DNA of 64,000 nucleotides from Salinicola halimionae (GTDB lineage Bacteria > Pseudomonadota > Gammaproteobacteria > Pseudomonadales > Halomonadaceae): positions 588,761-652,760 of the forward strand of contig NZ_PZJQ01000005.1 of the NCBI RefSeq assembly GCF_003206065.1, given 5' to 3'. Position 1 is the first letter of the stretch. Every line of letters begins with the position of its first letter. Positions 36,118-46,065 of this stretch are shown piece after piece. A model generated the notes under the pieces. That model was not told the DNA's origin. It worked only from the letters and a program-made list of their open reading frames with translations, and did no database searches. The translations under genes were made by a program, and so were the position numbers.

Positions 36118-37443
36118 ATGCGTAAATGGATGGTCGCCGGGGTAGTTGTGGTCGTTGTGGCGGGAGCGGGATATCTGGGCGCTCAGGCCTATTCGAGCCA
36201 ACGCTTCGATGCCGAGATGGACAAGCTGATCGCGCGACTCGATGCCAGCCCTGAATGGCAGGTTTCGCGCGATGATGTCGATAGCGGATGGTTTCATTCC
36301 AGCGGTCGTCTCGAAGCGCGTTATCTGGCACTGGGGCAGGACATGGACCCGGTTGTCATCGAGGTGCCTTATCAGGCGGGTCATGGGTTGCTCGAGACTA
36401 CGCTGCAGGGCAATGCTCAGGTCAAGGTCGAAGGCGACAAGACTCTGTTCGGCGATGTGCTGGAAAGCGATGGCCCAGTGACCTGGACCGGCCGTTTTCT
36501 GACCCGTGAGCAGAAACTGGAAACTCACTTCGACGTGCCGAGCTTCTCGCAGCAAGTCACTGTGCCCGCGAGTGAAGTGGCTGGCGAAGTGACACCAGCC
36601 CGCGACATGCAGCTCGAATTCGGTGGTCTTGCGCTCGATCTCGAACAGGTTGGCGATCACGTCTCGCTGAATGGCCAGGCACCGAAGCTGCACATGGCCG
36701 ATGAGCAGACCGATATCCTGGTCGAAGGCACCCAGCTTGCCGGCACGTTCGAGGGCAATGATCAGGCCTTCCATCAGGCGATGTCGCTGACCATCCCCAT
36801 GACGACGGTCACGCCCGATGGCAGTCCGAGCGTGACGTCCCAGGATATCCGTTACGCGGTTGAATCCACGCTCGATGCCGATCGACTGACGATGACGCTG
36901 AAGGCAAACATGGGCGAGACGCGAGTACAGGATCAATCGATCTTCGACGGTGGCTTTGCGTTGACACTGGATCACGTCGATGGCGATGCCTATCGCGCGT
37001 TGGCCACGGCGCTCGACGAGAACCTGGTCGACATCCAGACTGCCATCGACGCCGATGACGATCAGGCGCTGGATGCAGCTCTGACGCCGTTGCAGCCTTC
37101 GATCAAGGCGTTGCTGGCAGGATCGCCTCACCTCTCGCTGGACAACCTCACCGCCAATAGCCCGATGCTGGGAATGAAGATGCGGGGTAACGGTGAACTT
37201 GGCGTCGACGGCAGTGGCATCGAGGGTTGGAATCTCGACACGATGAACGCCGACGCGCTGCAGCGTGAACTGGTGCAACGGATGAACGGCAATCTGACCC
37301 TCGAGGGCGCGCCGGCGATGCTGATGATGTACCTCGGCTTGCCGATGAATAATGGCCCGCTGCAGCTCAAGCTGGCGAACGGTCAGCTCGAAATCAACGG
37401 CCAGCAGATGCCGCTGTTGCCGTCGTCTGCCGCTGCATACTGA
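36118..37443 (+). CDS. DUF945 family protein (YdgA-like)
   Basis: 441 aa. N-terminal membrane anchor (residues 4-22, MVAGVVVVVVAGAGYLGAQ), then a large periplasmic region. DUF945 features include ARLDASPEWQVSRDDVDSGWFHSSG at the start and a repetitive beta-rich middle. GGAG lies 8 nt before the ATG. E. coli YdgA is an inner-membrane-associated protein of unclear role. The stop is followed by a good hairpin. Confidence 0.83.
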   Translation: MRKWMVAGVVVVVVAGAGYLGAQAYSSQRFDAEMDKLIARLDASPEWQVSRDDVDSGWFHSSGRLEARYLALGQDMDPVVIEVPYQAGHGLLETTLQGNAQVKVEGDKTLFGDVLESDGPVTWTGRFLTREQKLETHFDVPSFSQQVTVPASEVAGEVTPARDMQLEFGGLALDLEQVGDHVSLNGQAPKLHMADEQTDILVEGTQLAGTFEGNDQAFHQAMSLTIPMTTVTPDGSPSVTSQDIRYAVESTLDADRLTMTLKANMGETRVQDQSIFDGGFALTLDHVDGDAYRALATALDENLVDIQTAIDADDDQALDAALTPLQPSIKALLAGSPHLSLDNLTANSPMLGMKMRGNGELGVDGSGIEGWNLDTMNADALQRELVQRMNGNLTLEGAPAMLMMYLGLPMNNGPLQLKLANGQLEINGQQMPLLPSSAAAY

Positions 37444-37463
37444 CGCCAATCAGCGTGTCGAAT

Positions 37464-37489
37464 CGGGCCGCTCCTGAGAGAGCGGCCCG
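37464..37489 (+). terminator. Terminator-like hairpin after the DUF945 gene
   Basis: CGGGCCGCTC (37464-37473), loop CTGAGA, GAGCGGCCCG (37480-37489), then GTAATTT. Ten perfect GC-rich pairs with a weak T tract. Confidence 0.65.
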
Positions 37490-37588
37490 GTAATTTCTGA
37501 GCCGATCTCCGGCGCCTGACTTGAACTCCTGCCTCGCTGCCCACATCCCTTGATCATTCGGCCAGTACTGGCCATGAACTCAAGGTGA

Positions 37589-40060
37589 ATGATGAGCGAA
37601 CATAACCGGGATTCCGCGGACACTTTCGATACCAGCGAAGGTTCGTTCGACGTCGATCAAGACGCGTCCGATGCCAACGATGAGGCGTCTGGCGCCGACC
37701 ATGAGTCGCAACATTCGACGCGCGGGGCCGTCGTACCCTCCGGCGATTCTCTGCCGGAACGGATCTATCTCCTCCCCATTCACAATCGTCCATTCTTTCC
37801 CGCCCAGGTACAGCCGTTGATCATTCAGCGTCAGCGCTGGGAAGAGACCATGAAACGAGTCGCCAACACGCCTCATCACATGGTGGGAGTGGCGTTCGTG
37901 GGCGACGTGAGCATGGACGAGCTGGGCCCGGGGAGCTTTCCCGAAATCGGCACGGCGGTGAAGGTCCATCGCAACCAGAACGAAGAGCAGCAGATTCAGT
38001 TCATCGCTCAGGGGGTGCGGCGCTTTCGCATTCATCGCTGGCTCTCGAAGACACCACCGTATCTGGTCGAGGTTTCCTACCCCCGCGAGCCGGTCGATGC
38101 CGAAGCCGAGGAAGCTCGTGCCTACGCGATGTCGTTGATCAATGGCATCAAGGAGCTGCTGCCGATCAATCCGCTCTACGGGGAAGAGCTGAAGAGCTAT
38201 CTCAACCGCTTCAGCCCTCACGAGCCCGGCCCGTTGACTGATTTTGCCGCGGCCATCACCTCGGCCAAGGGCCGTGAGCTGCAAAATGTGCTCGAGACGC
38301 TGCCGATCATGGATCGAATGCAGAAGGTGCTGCCACTGCTGCGCAAGGAGATCGAAGTCGCTCAGTTGCAGAACCAGATCAGCGAGCAGGTCAATTCGCA
38401 GATGCAGGAGCGTCAACGCGAATTCTTCCTGCGCGAGCAGCTCAAGGTGATTCAGAAAGAGCTGGGCATTTCCAAAGACGATCGCGAGAGTGACGTCGAC
38501 ACCTTTCGCGACCGGCTCGAGGCGCTCCAGGTGCCGGAGCGGGTACAGGGGCGCATCGATGATGAGCTCAACAAGCTCTCGGTGCTGGAAACCGGCTCGC
38601 CGGAGTACGGCACCACGCGTAACTATCTCGACTGGTTGACCTCGCTGCCCTGGGGGATCACCTCCCAGGACCAGCTCGACCTCAAACGCGCTCGTGGCGT
38701 GCTCGATCGCGACCATGATGGTCTCGGCGACGTCAAGGAACGGATCATCGAGTTCCTGGCCGAAGGTTCGTTCAAGGGTGACGTCGGCGGATCGATCGTG
38801 CTTCTCGTGGGGCCTCCAGGCGTGGGCAAGACGTCCGTTGGACGCTCGATTGCCGATGCCCTGGGCCGCAAGTTCTACCGATTTTCGGTTGGGGGCATGC
38901 GCGACGAGGCCGAGATCAAGGGCCATCGACGAACTTATATTGGCGCGATGCCGGGCAAGCTGGTGCAGGCGCTGAAGGAGGTCGAGGTCGAGAATCCGGT
39001 GATCATGCTCGACGAGATCGACAAGATGGGGCAGTCGTTTCAGGGCGACCCGGCTTCGGCGCTGCTCGAGGTGCTCGACCCGGAACAGAACGTCGATTTC
39101 CTCGATCACTATCTCGACGTGCGTCTGGATCTCTCCAAGGTGCTGTTCGTGTGCACGGCCAATCAGCTCGATACGATACCGCCAGCGCTGCTCGATCGTA
39201 TGGAGCAGATTCGGCTATCCGGCTATATCGCCGAGGAGAAAGTGGCGATCGCCAAACATCACTTGTGGCCGAAGCTGTTGAAGCGAGATCGAATACCGAA
39301 AAAGCGCATCAACCTGACCGATGCAGCACTCAGGCAGGTGATCGAAGGCTATGCTCGGGAAGCCGGCGTTCGACAGCTCGAAAAGCAACTGCATCGAATC
39401 GTGCGCAAGGCGGCGGTCAAGATGCTCGAGCAGGATCAGGAAACGGTCAAGGTCTCGGTTCACAATCTGGAAGATTTCCTCGGGGCGCCGCTCTTCCGCA
39501 AGGAAAAGGTACTCAAGGGCGTCGGTGTGGTGACGGGCCTTGCCTGGACGGCCATGGGCGGGGCGACGTTGCCCATCGAGGCCACCAAGGTGCATGCGCT
39601 GACCCGCGGCTTCAAGCTGACCGGCAAGCTGGGTGAGGTGATGCAGGAGTCGGCCAATATTGCCTACAGCTACACGCTGGGTCATCTGGGCGAATACGGG
39701 GCCGATGCGGACTTCTTCAACGAAGCCTTCATCCATCTTCACGTGCCGGAGGGCGCGACGCCGAAGGACGGCCCCTCTGCGGGCGTGACCATGACCACGG
39801 CGCTGATGTCGCTGGCCCGGAACCAGAATATCGATCGGCCATTGGCGATGACCGGCGAGCTGACGCTGACAGGCCAGGTTCTGCCTGTCGGCGGTATCCG
39901 CGAGAAGGTGATTGCGGCGCGCCGCAGCGAAATCTTCGAACTGATTCTGCCCGAGGCCAACGAGCGCGATTACAATGAGTTGCCGGACTATCTCAAGGCA
40001 GGCATGCGCGTGCATTTCGCCAAGGTTTATTCGGATGTGGCCAAGGTCGTGTTTGGATGA
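37589..40060 (+). CDS. lon: ATP-dependent Lon protease (LonA type)
   Basis: 823 aa. The first ~50 residues are acidic and low-complexity (DTSEGSFDVDQDASDANDEA), then the LonA N-domain (about 55-260), coiled-coil with QMQERQREFFLREQLKVIQKELG, AAA+ domain with Walker A GPPGVGKTS and Walker B VIMLDEIDK, and the protease domain with Ser730 (KDGPSAGVTM) and Lys773 (GIREKVIAA). A Met at 37592 is an alternative start. The gene is not beside clpX, where the main lon usually lies, so this may be the second, AsrA-like Lon known in Pseudomonas. No heat-shock promoter was identified. Confidence 0.93.
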   Translation: MMSEHNRDSADTFDTSEGSFDVDQDASDANDEASGADHESQHSTRGAVVPSGDSLPERIYLLPIHNRPFFPAQVQPLIIQRQRWEETMKRVANTPHHMVGVAFVGDVSMDELGPGSFPEIGTAVKVHRNQNEEQQIQFIAQGVRRFRIHRWLSKTPPYLVEVSYPREPVDAEAEEARAYAMSLINGIKELLPINPLYGEELKSYLNRFSPHEPGPLTDFAAAITSAKGRELQNVLETLPIMDRMQKVLPLLRKEIEVAQLQNQISEQVNSQMQERQREFFLREQLKVIQKELGISKDDRESDVDTFRDRLEALQVPERVQGRIDDELNKLSVLETGSPEYGTTRNYLDWLTSLPWGITSQDQLDLKRARGVLDRDHDGLGDVKERIIEFLAEGSFKGDVGGSIVLLVGPPGVGKTSVGRSIADALGRKFYRFSVGGMRDEAEIKGHRRTYIGAMPGKLVQALKEVEVENPVIMLDEIDKMGQSFQGDPASALLEVLDPEQNVDFLDHYLDVRLDLSKVLFVCTANQLDTIPPALLDRMEQIRLSGYIAEEKVAIAKHHLWPKLLKRDRIPKKRINLTDAALRQVIEGYAREAGVRQLEKQLHRIVRKAAVKMLEQDQETVKVSVHNLEDFLGAPLFRKEKVLKGVGVVTGLAWTAMGGATLPIEATKVHALTRGFKLTGKLGEVMQESANIAYSYTLGHLGEYGADADFFNEAFIHLHVPEGATPKDGPSAGVTMTTALMSLARNQNIDRPLAMTGELTLTGQVLPVGGIREKVIAARRSEIFELILPEANERDYNELPDYLKAGMRVHFAKVYSDVAKVVFG

Positions 40061-40155
40061 TCGGCGCCGGACGGTGACCAGTGAGGTATGTTCTCGGCGT
40101 GTTACGCTGAGAGCGACGCCGGCACGACGACCGGCCAGACGATGAGGAGTAGGGT

Positions 40156-40359
40156 GTGTCGGAGAACAAGGCGAGAAAGCGATCACGCCGTGTGATCACG
40201 GTAGCATGGGCGTTATTGGCAATCGCGCTGCTTAGTGCGTGTAGTTATCATCCTGCACGAATCGAATCGGAACCCGCCGTGATCTTCGGTGACGACGACC
40301 ATCACCACGGTGATGGAGACTTCTGTCCGCCGGGGCAGGCGAAAAAGGGTAACTGCTGA
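40156..40359 (+). CDS. Small His-rich lipoprotein, unknown function
   Basis: 67 aa from a GTG with GAGGAGTAGG just upstream. A basic N-terminus (KARKRSRR) and one hydrophobic segment lead to the lipobox LLSAC (Cys29), so it is predicted to be lipidated. The mature part has the metal-binding-like run DDDHHHGDGD and ends in FCPPGQAKKGNC, with two cysteines that could form a disulfide. Similar short lipoproteins with a CPPGQAKKG ending occur in other gammaproteobacteria. Followed by a strong terminator, so it ends a transcript. Confidence 0.75.
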   Translation: MSENKARKRSRRVITVAWALLAIALLSACSYHPARIESEPAVIFGDDDHHHGDGDFCPPGQAKKGNC

Positions 40360-40383
40360 GTTCTTGATTTCGCGAGATGCTTC

Positions 40384-40417
40384 AAAGCGGCAGCGCACTT
40401 GCGTTGCCGCTTTTTTT
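40384..40417 (+). terminator. Rho-independent terminator after the small lipoprotein gene
   Basis: AAAGCGGCAGCGC (40384-40396) pairs with GCGTTGCCGCTTT around an ACTT loop, with one mismatch, and runs into seven T (40411-40417). Confidence 0.9.
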
Positions 40418-40460
40418 GGATAGACAATCAGCGCTCATCGATATCGGATTATAGATCGCC

Positions 40461-41078
40461 ATGACATTCGAGAGTGCAGCCACCTATCTGCTGTCCATTT
40501 TCCTGTTCGCCATCACACCGGGTCCAGGCGTGTTCGCCTTGATTGCCACGGGCGTGAACGCGGGTTTCCGCCGGTGTCTGCCATTGGCAGCGGGGATGGC
40601 GATCAGCGACGTTCTCTATCTGCTTCTCGCGACGTTCGGCCTGGCGACCCTAGCCGAGCACTGGGGGGAATTCTTTGGCGTGGTCCGGATAATGGGCGCG
40701 CTTTATCTGTTCTATCTCGGCTGGAAACTGTGGACGAGCCCGACGCAGAGCGACGAGATGGCGGCGCCCGGAGTCTCTTCCAGCTTCCTGGCCGGCGCCA
40801 TGCAGGGTTTTCTGATCTCCGCGTCCAACCCCAAGGTTATCCTGTTCTATATCGCCTTCCTGCCCACGTTCATCGATCTGGATCGGCTCGGCGGATCTTC
40901 TTTGACGCTATTGGTCGGGCTGACCGTCATCGGTCTGAGCGGCGGCCTCGGTCTGGTGGCGGCCAGCGCGGCAAGGGCACGGCGAGTCTTTCGCTCTTCC
41001 CGAGCCCAGAGACGACTCAATCGGGGCGCCGGATCATTGATGATCGGTGCCGGCGTGCTGTTAGCGGCCAAGAGCTGA
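40461..41078 (+). CDS. LysE/RhtB family amino-acid exporter
   Basis: 205 aa, six hydrophobic segments. Family blocks: FAITPGPGVFALIATGVNAGFRRCLPLAAGM at the N-terminus, LYLFYLGWKLW, FLAGAMQGFLISASNPKVILFYIAFLPTFID and the small-residue-rich C-terminal helix. Exports small neutral amino acids or homoserine derivatives across the inner membrane; specificity unknown. It is convergent with the EamA gene. Confidence 0.88.
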   Translation: MTFESAATYLLSIFLFAITPGPGVFALIATGVNAGFRRCLPLAAGMAISDVLYLLLATFGLATLAEHWGEFFGVVRIMGALYLFYLGWKLWTSPTQSDEMAAPGVSSSFLAGAMQGFLISASNPKVILFYIAFLPTFIDLDRLGGSSLTLLVGLTVIGLSGGLGLVAASAARARRVFRSSRAQRRLNRGAGSLMIGAGVLLAAKS

Positions 41079-41149
41079 GCGTTCGATCGGCTCTGGTGGA
41101 TCGATGAGGGCCGATCTCGTGCATCGTCGAGGGGCGTCCGATGGATCGG

Positions 41150-42067
41150 TCAGCTAGGCTTGGGCTTGCGGCTGACCATGGCGACCCCGGCGGCGGCGAT
41201 GGCCATGCCCAGCCACGCAATCGGCGGCATCGGTTCGTCGATCAGCCACCAGGAAAATAACGCTGCGCAAGGCGGCACCAGGTAGAACAGCGCCGATACC
41301 CGAGAGGCTTCACCACGCCGGATCATCGCCAGCAGCAGCGAAATCGCGATCAGCGAGTTGCCGATGACCAGATAGGCCAGTGAGCCGATGAGTGCCCCGT
41401 TCCAATCGAGCGTGAAGTGACCGAACAGCATGATCAGCGGCAGAGTCGTGATCAAGCCGGTGGCATACTGAATGAGATTGGCGCTGACCGGATGAAGCGG
41501 GCGTCCGTAGCGCTTTTCATAGAGCGTCGCGCTGCTCATTCCTAGCAGGGCGGCAACGGTCAGCAACAGCCCACCAGTGGTTATGCCCTCCACCGTCGAA
41601 CGTCCCAGAATCACCACCACGGCGCCGACCAGGCCCAGCGCGAAACCGATCCAGCGTCGTGTGCCGATGGTCTCTCCGACCATTGCGGGGGCGGCGAGGG
41701 CCACCAATACCGGCTGCAGTGATACCACCAGGGCCACGACGCCCGCTGAGCTGCCTAGCGCGAAGGAGCTGTAACAGCAGCCGAAGTAGACGGTTTGGAT
41801 CAGGAAGCCGACGACGGCCTGATGGCCCCAGTCGCGCCACCTGGCGGGCATCGGTGGGCGCAGCCACAGCCAGATCGGCAGCATGATCAGCAGCACGAGC
41901 ACGAATCGCAGACCCAGAAACAATAGCGAATCCACGTGTTGGGTTCCGATCTTGGCAATCGGAAACCCCAGTGACCATAACAACAGGAAAAGCCCGGGCG
42001 CCGCAGTGAGCCACAGGGGGTGCCGCTCGCGAGCGGACGATGCCGCGGCACGGGAAGGTTCAGACAT
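41150..42067 (-). CDS. DMT-superfamily transporter (EamA family)
   Basis: 305 aa with ten hydrophobic segments forming two EamA repeats (about 20-150 and 165-298). Landmarks: LLLWSLGFPIAKIGTQHVD, LVVSLQPVLVALAAPAMVGE, RWIGFALGLVGAVVVILG, and SRVSALFYLVPPCAALFSWWLIDEP. Probable metabolite exporter of unknown substrate. The upstream region holds a motif shared with the element at 36 kb. Confidence 0.88.
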   Translation of the reverse strand: MSEPSRAAASSARERHPLWLTAAPGLFLLLWSLGFPIAKIGTQHVDSLLFLGLRFVLVLLIMLPIWLWLRPPMPARWRDWGHQAVVGFLIQTVYFGCCYSSFALGSSAGVVALVVSLQPVLVALAAPAMVGETIGTRRWIGFALGLVGAVVVILGRSTVEGITTGGLLLTVAALLGMSSATLYEKRYGRPLHPVSANLIQYATGLITTLPLIMLFGHFTLDWNGALIGSLAYLVIGNSLIAISLLLAMIRRGEASRVSALFYLVPPCAALFSWWLIDEPMPPIAWLGMAIAAAGVAMVSRKPKPS

Positions 42068-42098
42068 ATCGATCCGTGATTTTGATTGTCGTTGTCGA

Positions 42099-42136
42099 CA
42101 TCAGGCTTTGCGCGAAAAGTCACGCGGCGCCTGATG
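42099..42136. repeat. Inverted repeat upstream of the EamA gene, shares a word with 36 kb
   Basis: CATCAGGC (42099-42106) pairs with GCCTGATG (42129-42136). The interior contains AGGCTTTGCGCGAAAAGTC (42103-42121), matching 36033-36051 at 17 of 19 positions. Confidence 0.55.
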
Positions 42137-42223
42137 CCCGGCATGGCCGAGCGTCGGGAATGCCCCGCCGGCCGATGAATTTTCCTGCCGGGTCGGGGCA
42201 TCCTTCTGCCGGGCGTTCGCTGG

Positions 42224-43430
<1,207 letters not shown>

Positions 43431-44690
43431 ATGTCCACGAGCAAACGACAGCGCTACTACGGGCTGGAGTGGCTTCGCTTTCTAATGGCGTTGTGGATGG
43501 TCGCCTACCATTTTGGCGGTATCTACGACGATATGCCCGACATGCTGAGAAGTTTTATCGGCATGGGTTTTTTCGCGACCAGCACGTTTTTCATGCTGTC
43601 GGGTTTTCTGCTCGCCCATGTCGCGCTGGATGACGTCGGCGAGATGAAAATGCGCGGCCCGGCTTTCGTCGCCAAGCGGCTGTGCAATCTCTATCCGATT
43701 CACGTCATCACCATGCTGCTGGCGATTGGCCTGCTGTTGTTGCAGTACCCCATTCGCCCGGAAGGGGTTTATGTTTACTTCAACGCGCATCCTTACTATC
43801 CGCTGAGTGACGAAGCGCGCGCGGCGTTCTCGGAACGTCTGTCCTGGCCCGGAGCACTCAAACACATCGCGTTGCAGTTGACGCTATTGCAGGCCTGGGA
43901 GCCGCGATTCCTGTGGCTCAACGGCGCTTCGTGGTCAATCTCGGCGTTACTCTTCTTCTATGCCTGTTTCCCCTGGCTGGCTCCCAGGCTCATGCGCGTT
44001 CAGCGTTGGGGGCTGATGCTGGTCGCCATTTGGGGATGCTATTCCTTGGGACCGCTCCTGGCGACGTTGGCGGGAGCCTTCGACTACGTTACGGTCGGCG
44101 TTCTTCATCGCAATCCCTTATTCCGCCTGCCCGAATTCCTGGCGGGAATCGTGCTTTATCGTGCCTGGCAGTCTGACCGGGTGAGCGATCTGATCCGCCG
44201 TTTCCGCTATCCGCTGCTGGCGCTGGGTCTCTGCGGGGTGCCGATCGGTGTCTGGTTGCTCAAGCTGGATGGCTTGCATCTCTATTACCTGACCCACAAT
44301 GGCTTCCTGTTGCCATTCCAGGCGCTGGTGTTGCTGAGTGCGAGTGCGTTCGCGACCCCGGATAGCGCGGCGGTACGTGCCTGGGCGCAGCGGTTGGGGG
44401 AGTCGGCGCTATGTATCTTCGCACTGCACACGCCGCTGATAGGGCCGATGGCGAGAGCCACGCGCTGGCTGCTCCAGCGATGGCACGAGAGCTGGGTAGT
44501 GGATAGCGGCAATGCGGCACTGAAATTCGCGATCCCGCTATGGACCATGTTTTTCCACCTGGCGCTGATCGTCGTGCTCGCGGTGCTGATGCAGCGTTTC
44601 GTGGTCGCACCCATGCGGCATTGGCTGGAAGCGAGATTGCCTGCGGCATGGCAGCAGCGTCGGTCGGGGCTGGCTGTCGCCAAGGCTTGA
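43431..44690 (+). CDS. Acyltransferase 3 family membrane protein (OafA/YrhL type)
   Basis: 419 aa from the ATG at 43431, with AGGAGGTGG upstream. Begins with the family motif YYGLEWLRFLMALWMVAYHFGG (conserved catalytic-type His), followed by about ten membrane segments. No SGNH domain is fused. Such enzymes O-acetylate or acylate exported glycans; the substrate is unknown. No glycan gene cluster surrounds it. Confidence 0.87.
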   Translation: MSTSKRQRYYGLEWLRFLMALWMVAYHFGGIYDDMPDMLRSFIGMGFFATSTFFMLSGFLLAHVALDDVGEMKMRGPAFVAKRLCNLYPIHVITMLLAIGLLLLQYPIRPEGVYVYFNAHPYYPLSDEARAAFSERLSWPGALKHIALQLTLLQAWEPRFLWLNGASWSISALLFFYACFPWLAPRLMRVQRWGLMLVAIWGCYSLGPLLATLAGAFDYVTVGVLHRNPLFRLPEFLAGIVLYRAWQSDRVSDLIRRFRYPLLALGLCGVPIGVWLLKLDGLHLYYLTHNGFLLPFQALVLLSASAFATPDSAAVRAWAQRLGESALCIFALHTPLIGPMARATRWLLQRWHESWVVDSGNAALKFAIPLWTMFFHLALIVVLAVLMQRFVVAPMRHWLEARLPAAWQQRRSGLAVAKA

Positions 44691-44854
44691 GATCGCCTCG
44701 AGGGGGAGCGCTCGCGCTTCAGGCACCTGCCTCACCGTTATGGGGAGATCATTGCCCTTCAAGTTGCGATACCCTTGGATAATAGGTGCCTCGCGGTTTT
44801 GCCTGTAAAGCTGCCTGCGAAGCGATTGCGAATCTATTTCTAGGGGACCTCAGC

Positions 44855-45904
44855 ATGAAGGGATCCATCCGTGTGGGGCTGGTTGGTTATGGCATGGCCA
44901 GCAAACGTTTCCACGCGCCTTTGATCACCGCTCAGGACGGGCTTTCTCTGGTCGCCGTGGCGAGTCGAGACGCCGACAAGGTTCATGCCGACTGGCCGAG
45001 CGTGCCGGTAGAGCCGACACCGCAGGCGCTACTTGCTCGTGACGACATCGATCTGGTCGTCATTCCCACGCCGAATGCGACTCACTATCCACTGGTCAGC
45101 GAAGCTTTGGCAGCGGGCAAGCATGTCGTGGTCGACAAGCCGTTCACCGTGACGGCGGACGAAGCGCGCAAGCTGTGCGATCAGGCGGTCGAGGCCAAGC
45201 GGTTATTGTCGGTATTTCACAATCGGCGCTGGGATGCGGATTTCCTGACCGTGCGCGATCTCATCGATAGTCAGTCGCTGGGTAAGATCGTGCATTTCGA
45301 ATCGCATTTCGATCGATTTCGACCGGAGGTCGCCCAACGCTGGCGAGAGGAGCCCGCGCCGGGTGCCGGTGCCTGGTTCGATCTCGGCTCTCACCTGCTC
45401 GATCAGAGTCTGGTGCTGTTCGGTACACCGGAGTCGATATCGCTCGACCTGTCCTGCCAGCGTGAGGGCGCCAAGGTCGACGACTATTTTCATGCGGTAT
45501 TGCGCTACGGGGAATCCCGAGTGATCCTGCATGGCGGCACGTTAGTGTCGACTCCGGGGGCACGTTTCACAGTCCACGGGACGCGAGCGAGCTACGTCAA
45601 GCACGGCCTCGACCCTCAGGAAGACATGCTCAAGCGTGGCGACCGGCAGCCTTCGCCACAATGGGGGGAGGATTGGCGCCACGGCTTGATGACGATCGGC
45701 CAAGTGCGCGAGGGTGGTCAGCCAGAACTGCACGAGATTCCAACCTTGCCGGGCGATTATCTGGCCTACTATGCCGGCGTCCGCGATGCCATCCAGGGCA
45801 CAGCACCGCTCCCGGTGACCGCAGAAGCTGCGCTGGACGTCATGCGCATGCTCGAAGCCGGCATTCAGAGCGCCGAAACCGGACAGGTCGTCAGGCTGTC
45901 CTGA
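44855..45904 (+). CDS. Gfo/Idh/MocA family oxidoreductase
   Basis: 349 aa from the ATG at 44855 (AGGGGACC upstream). N-terminal Rossmann fold with VGLVGYGMASKRFHAPLI, VVIPTPNATHYPLVSEALAAGKHVVVDKPFT (EKP-type cofactor motif, here DKP), followed by the substrate domain with GAGAWFDLGSHLLDQSLVLFG (conserved Asp/His). Closest in style to the YdgJ/YvaA type inositol or sugar dehydrogenases. Substrate unknown. It is followed by a hexanucleotide repeat and a hairpin. Confidence 0.87.
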   Translation: MKGSIRVGLVGYGMASKRFHAPLITAQDGLSLVAVASRDADKVHADWPSVPVEPTPQALLARDDIDLVVIPTPNATHYPLVSEALAAGKHVVVDKPFTVTADEARKLCDQAVEAKRLLSVFHNRRWDADFLTVRDLIDSQSLGKIVHFESHFDRFRPEVAQRWREEPAPGAGAWFDLGSHLLDQSLVLFGTPESISLDLSCQREGAKVDDYFHAVLRYGESRVILHGGTLVSTPGARFTVHGTRASYVKHGLDPQEDMLKRGDRQPSPQWGEDWRHGLMTIGQVREGGQPELHEIPTLPGDYLAYYAGVRDAIQGTAPLPVTAEAALDVMRMLEAGIQSAETGQVVRLS

Positions 45905-45924
45905 TCTGGGCATCGATTCTACTT

Positions 45925-45972
45925 TCGAACACGAACACGAACACGAACACCAACACCAACACGAACACGAAC
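45925..45972. repeat. Hexanucleotide microsatellite (ACGAAC)n
   Basis: Eight hexamer units in a row: five ACGAAC-type matches, two ACCAAC variants in the middle (45949-45960), and a partial first unit. It lies between the stop of the oxidoreductase gene and its hairpin. Confidence 0.9.
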
Positions 45973-45976
45973 ACGT

Positions 45977-45998
45977 CGAGCCAGCAAATGCTGGCTCG
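45977..45998 (+). terminator. Terminator-like hairpin after the oxidoreductase gene
   Basis: CGAGCCAGC (45977-45985), loop AAAT, GCTGGCTCG (45990-45998). A T-rich tract (TTATTTTT) occurs 15 bases later rather than directly after the stem. Confidence 0.6.
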
Positions 45999-46065
45999 AT
46001 TCGTTTCGAGTCGTTATTTTTGGGCCTGTTTCCGGCCCGCTATTTCTGGCCAGATGATGGCGAGA

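Noticed and set aside
45913-45975. Coding Asn-Thr repeat
   Set aside because: The hexamer run reads as NTNTNT in one frame, but it follows the stop codon of the oxidoreductase and lacks a start, so it is non-coding.
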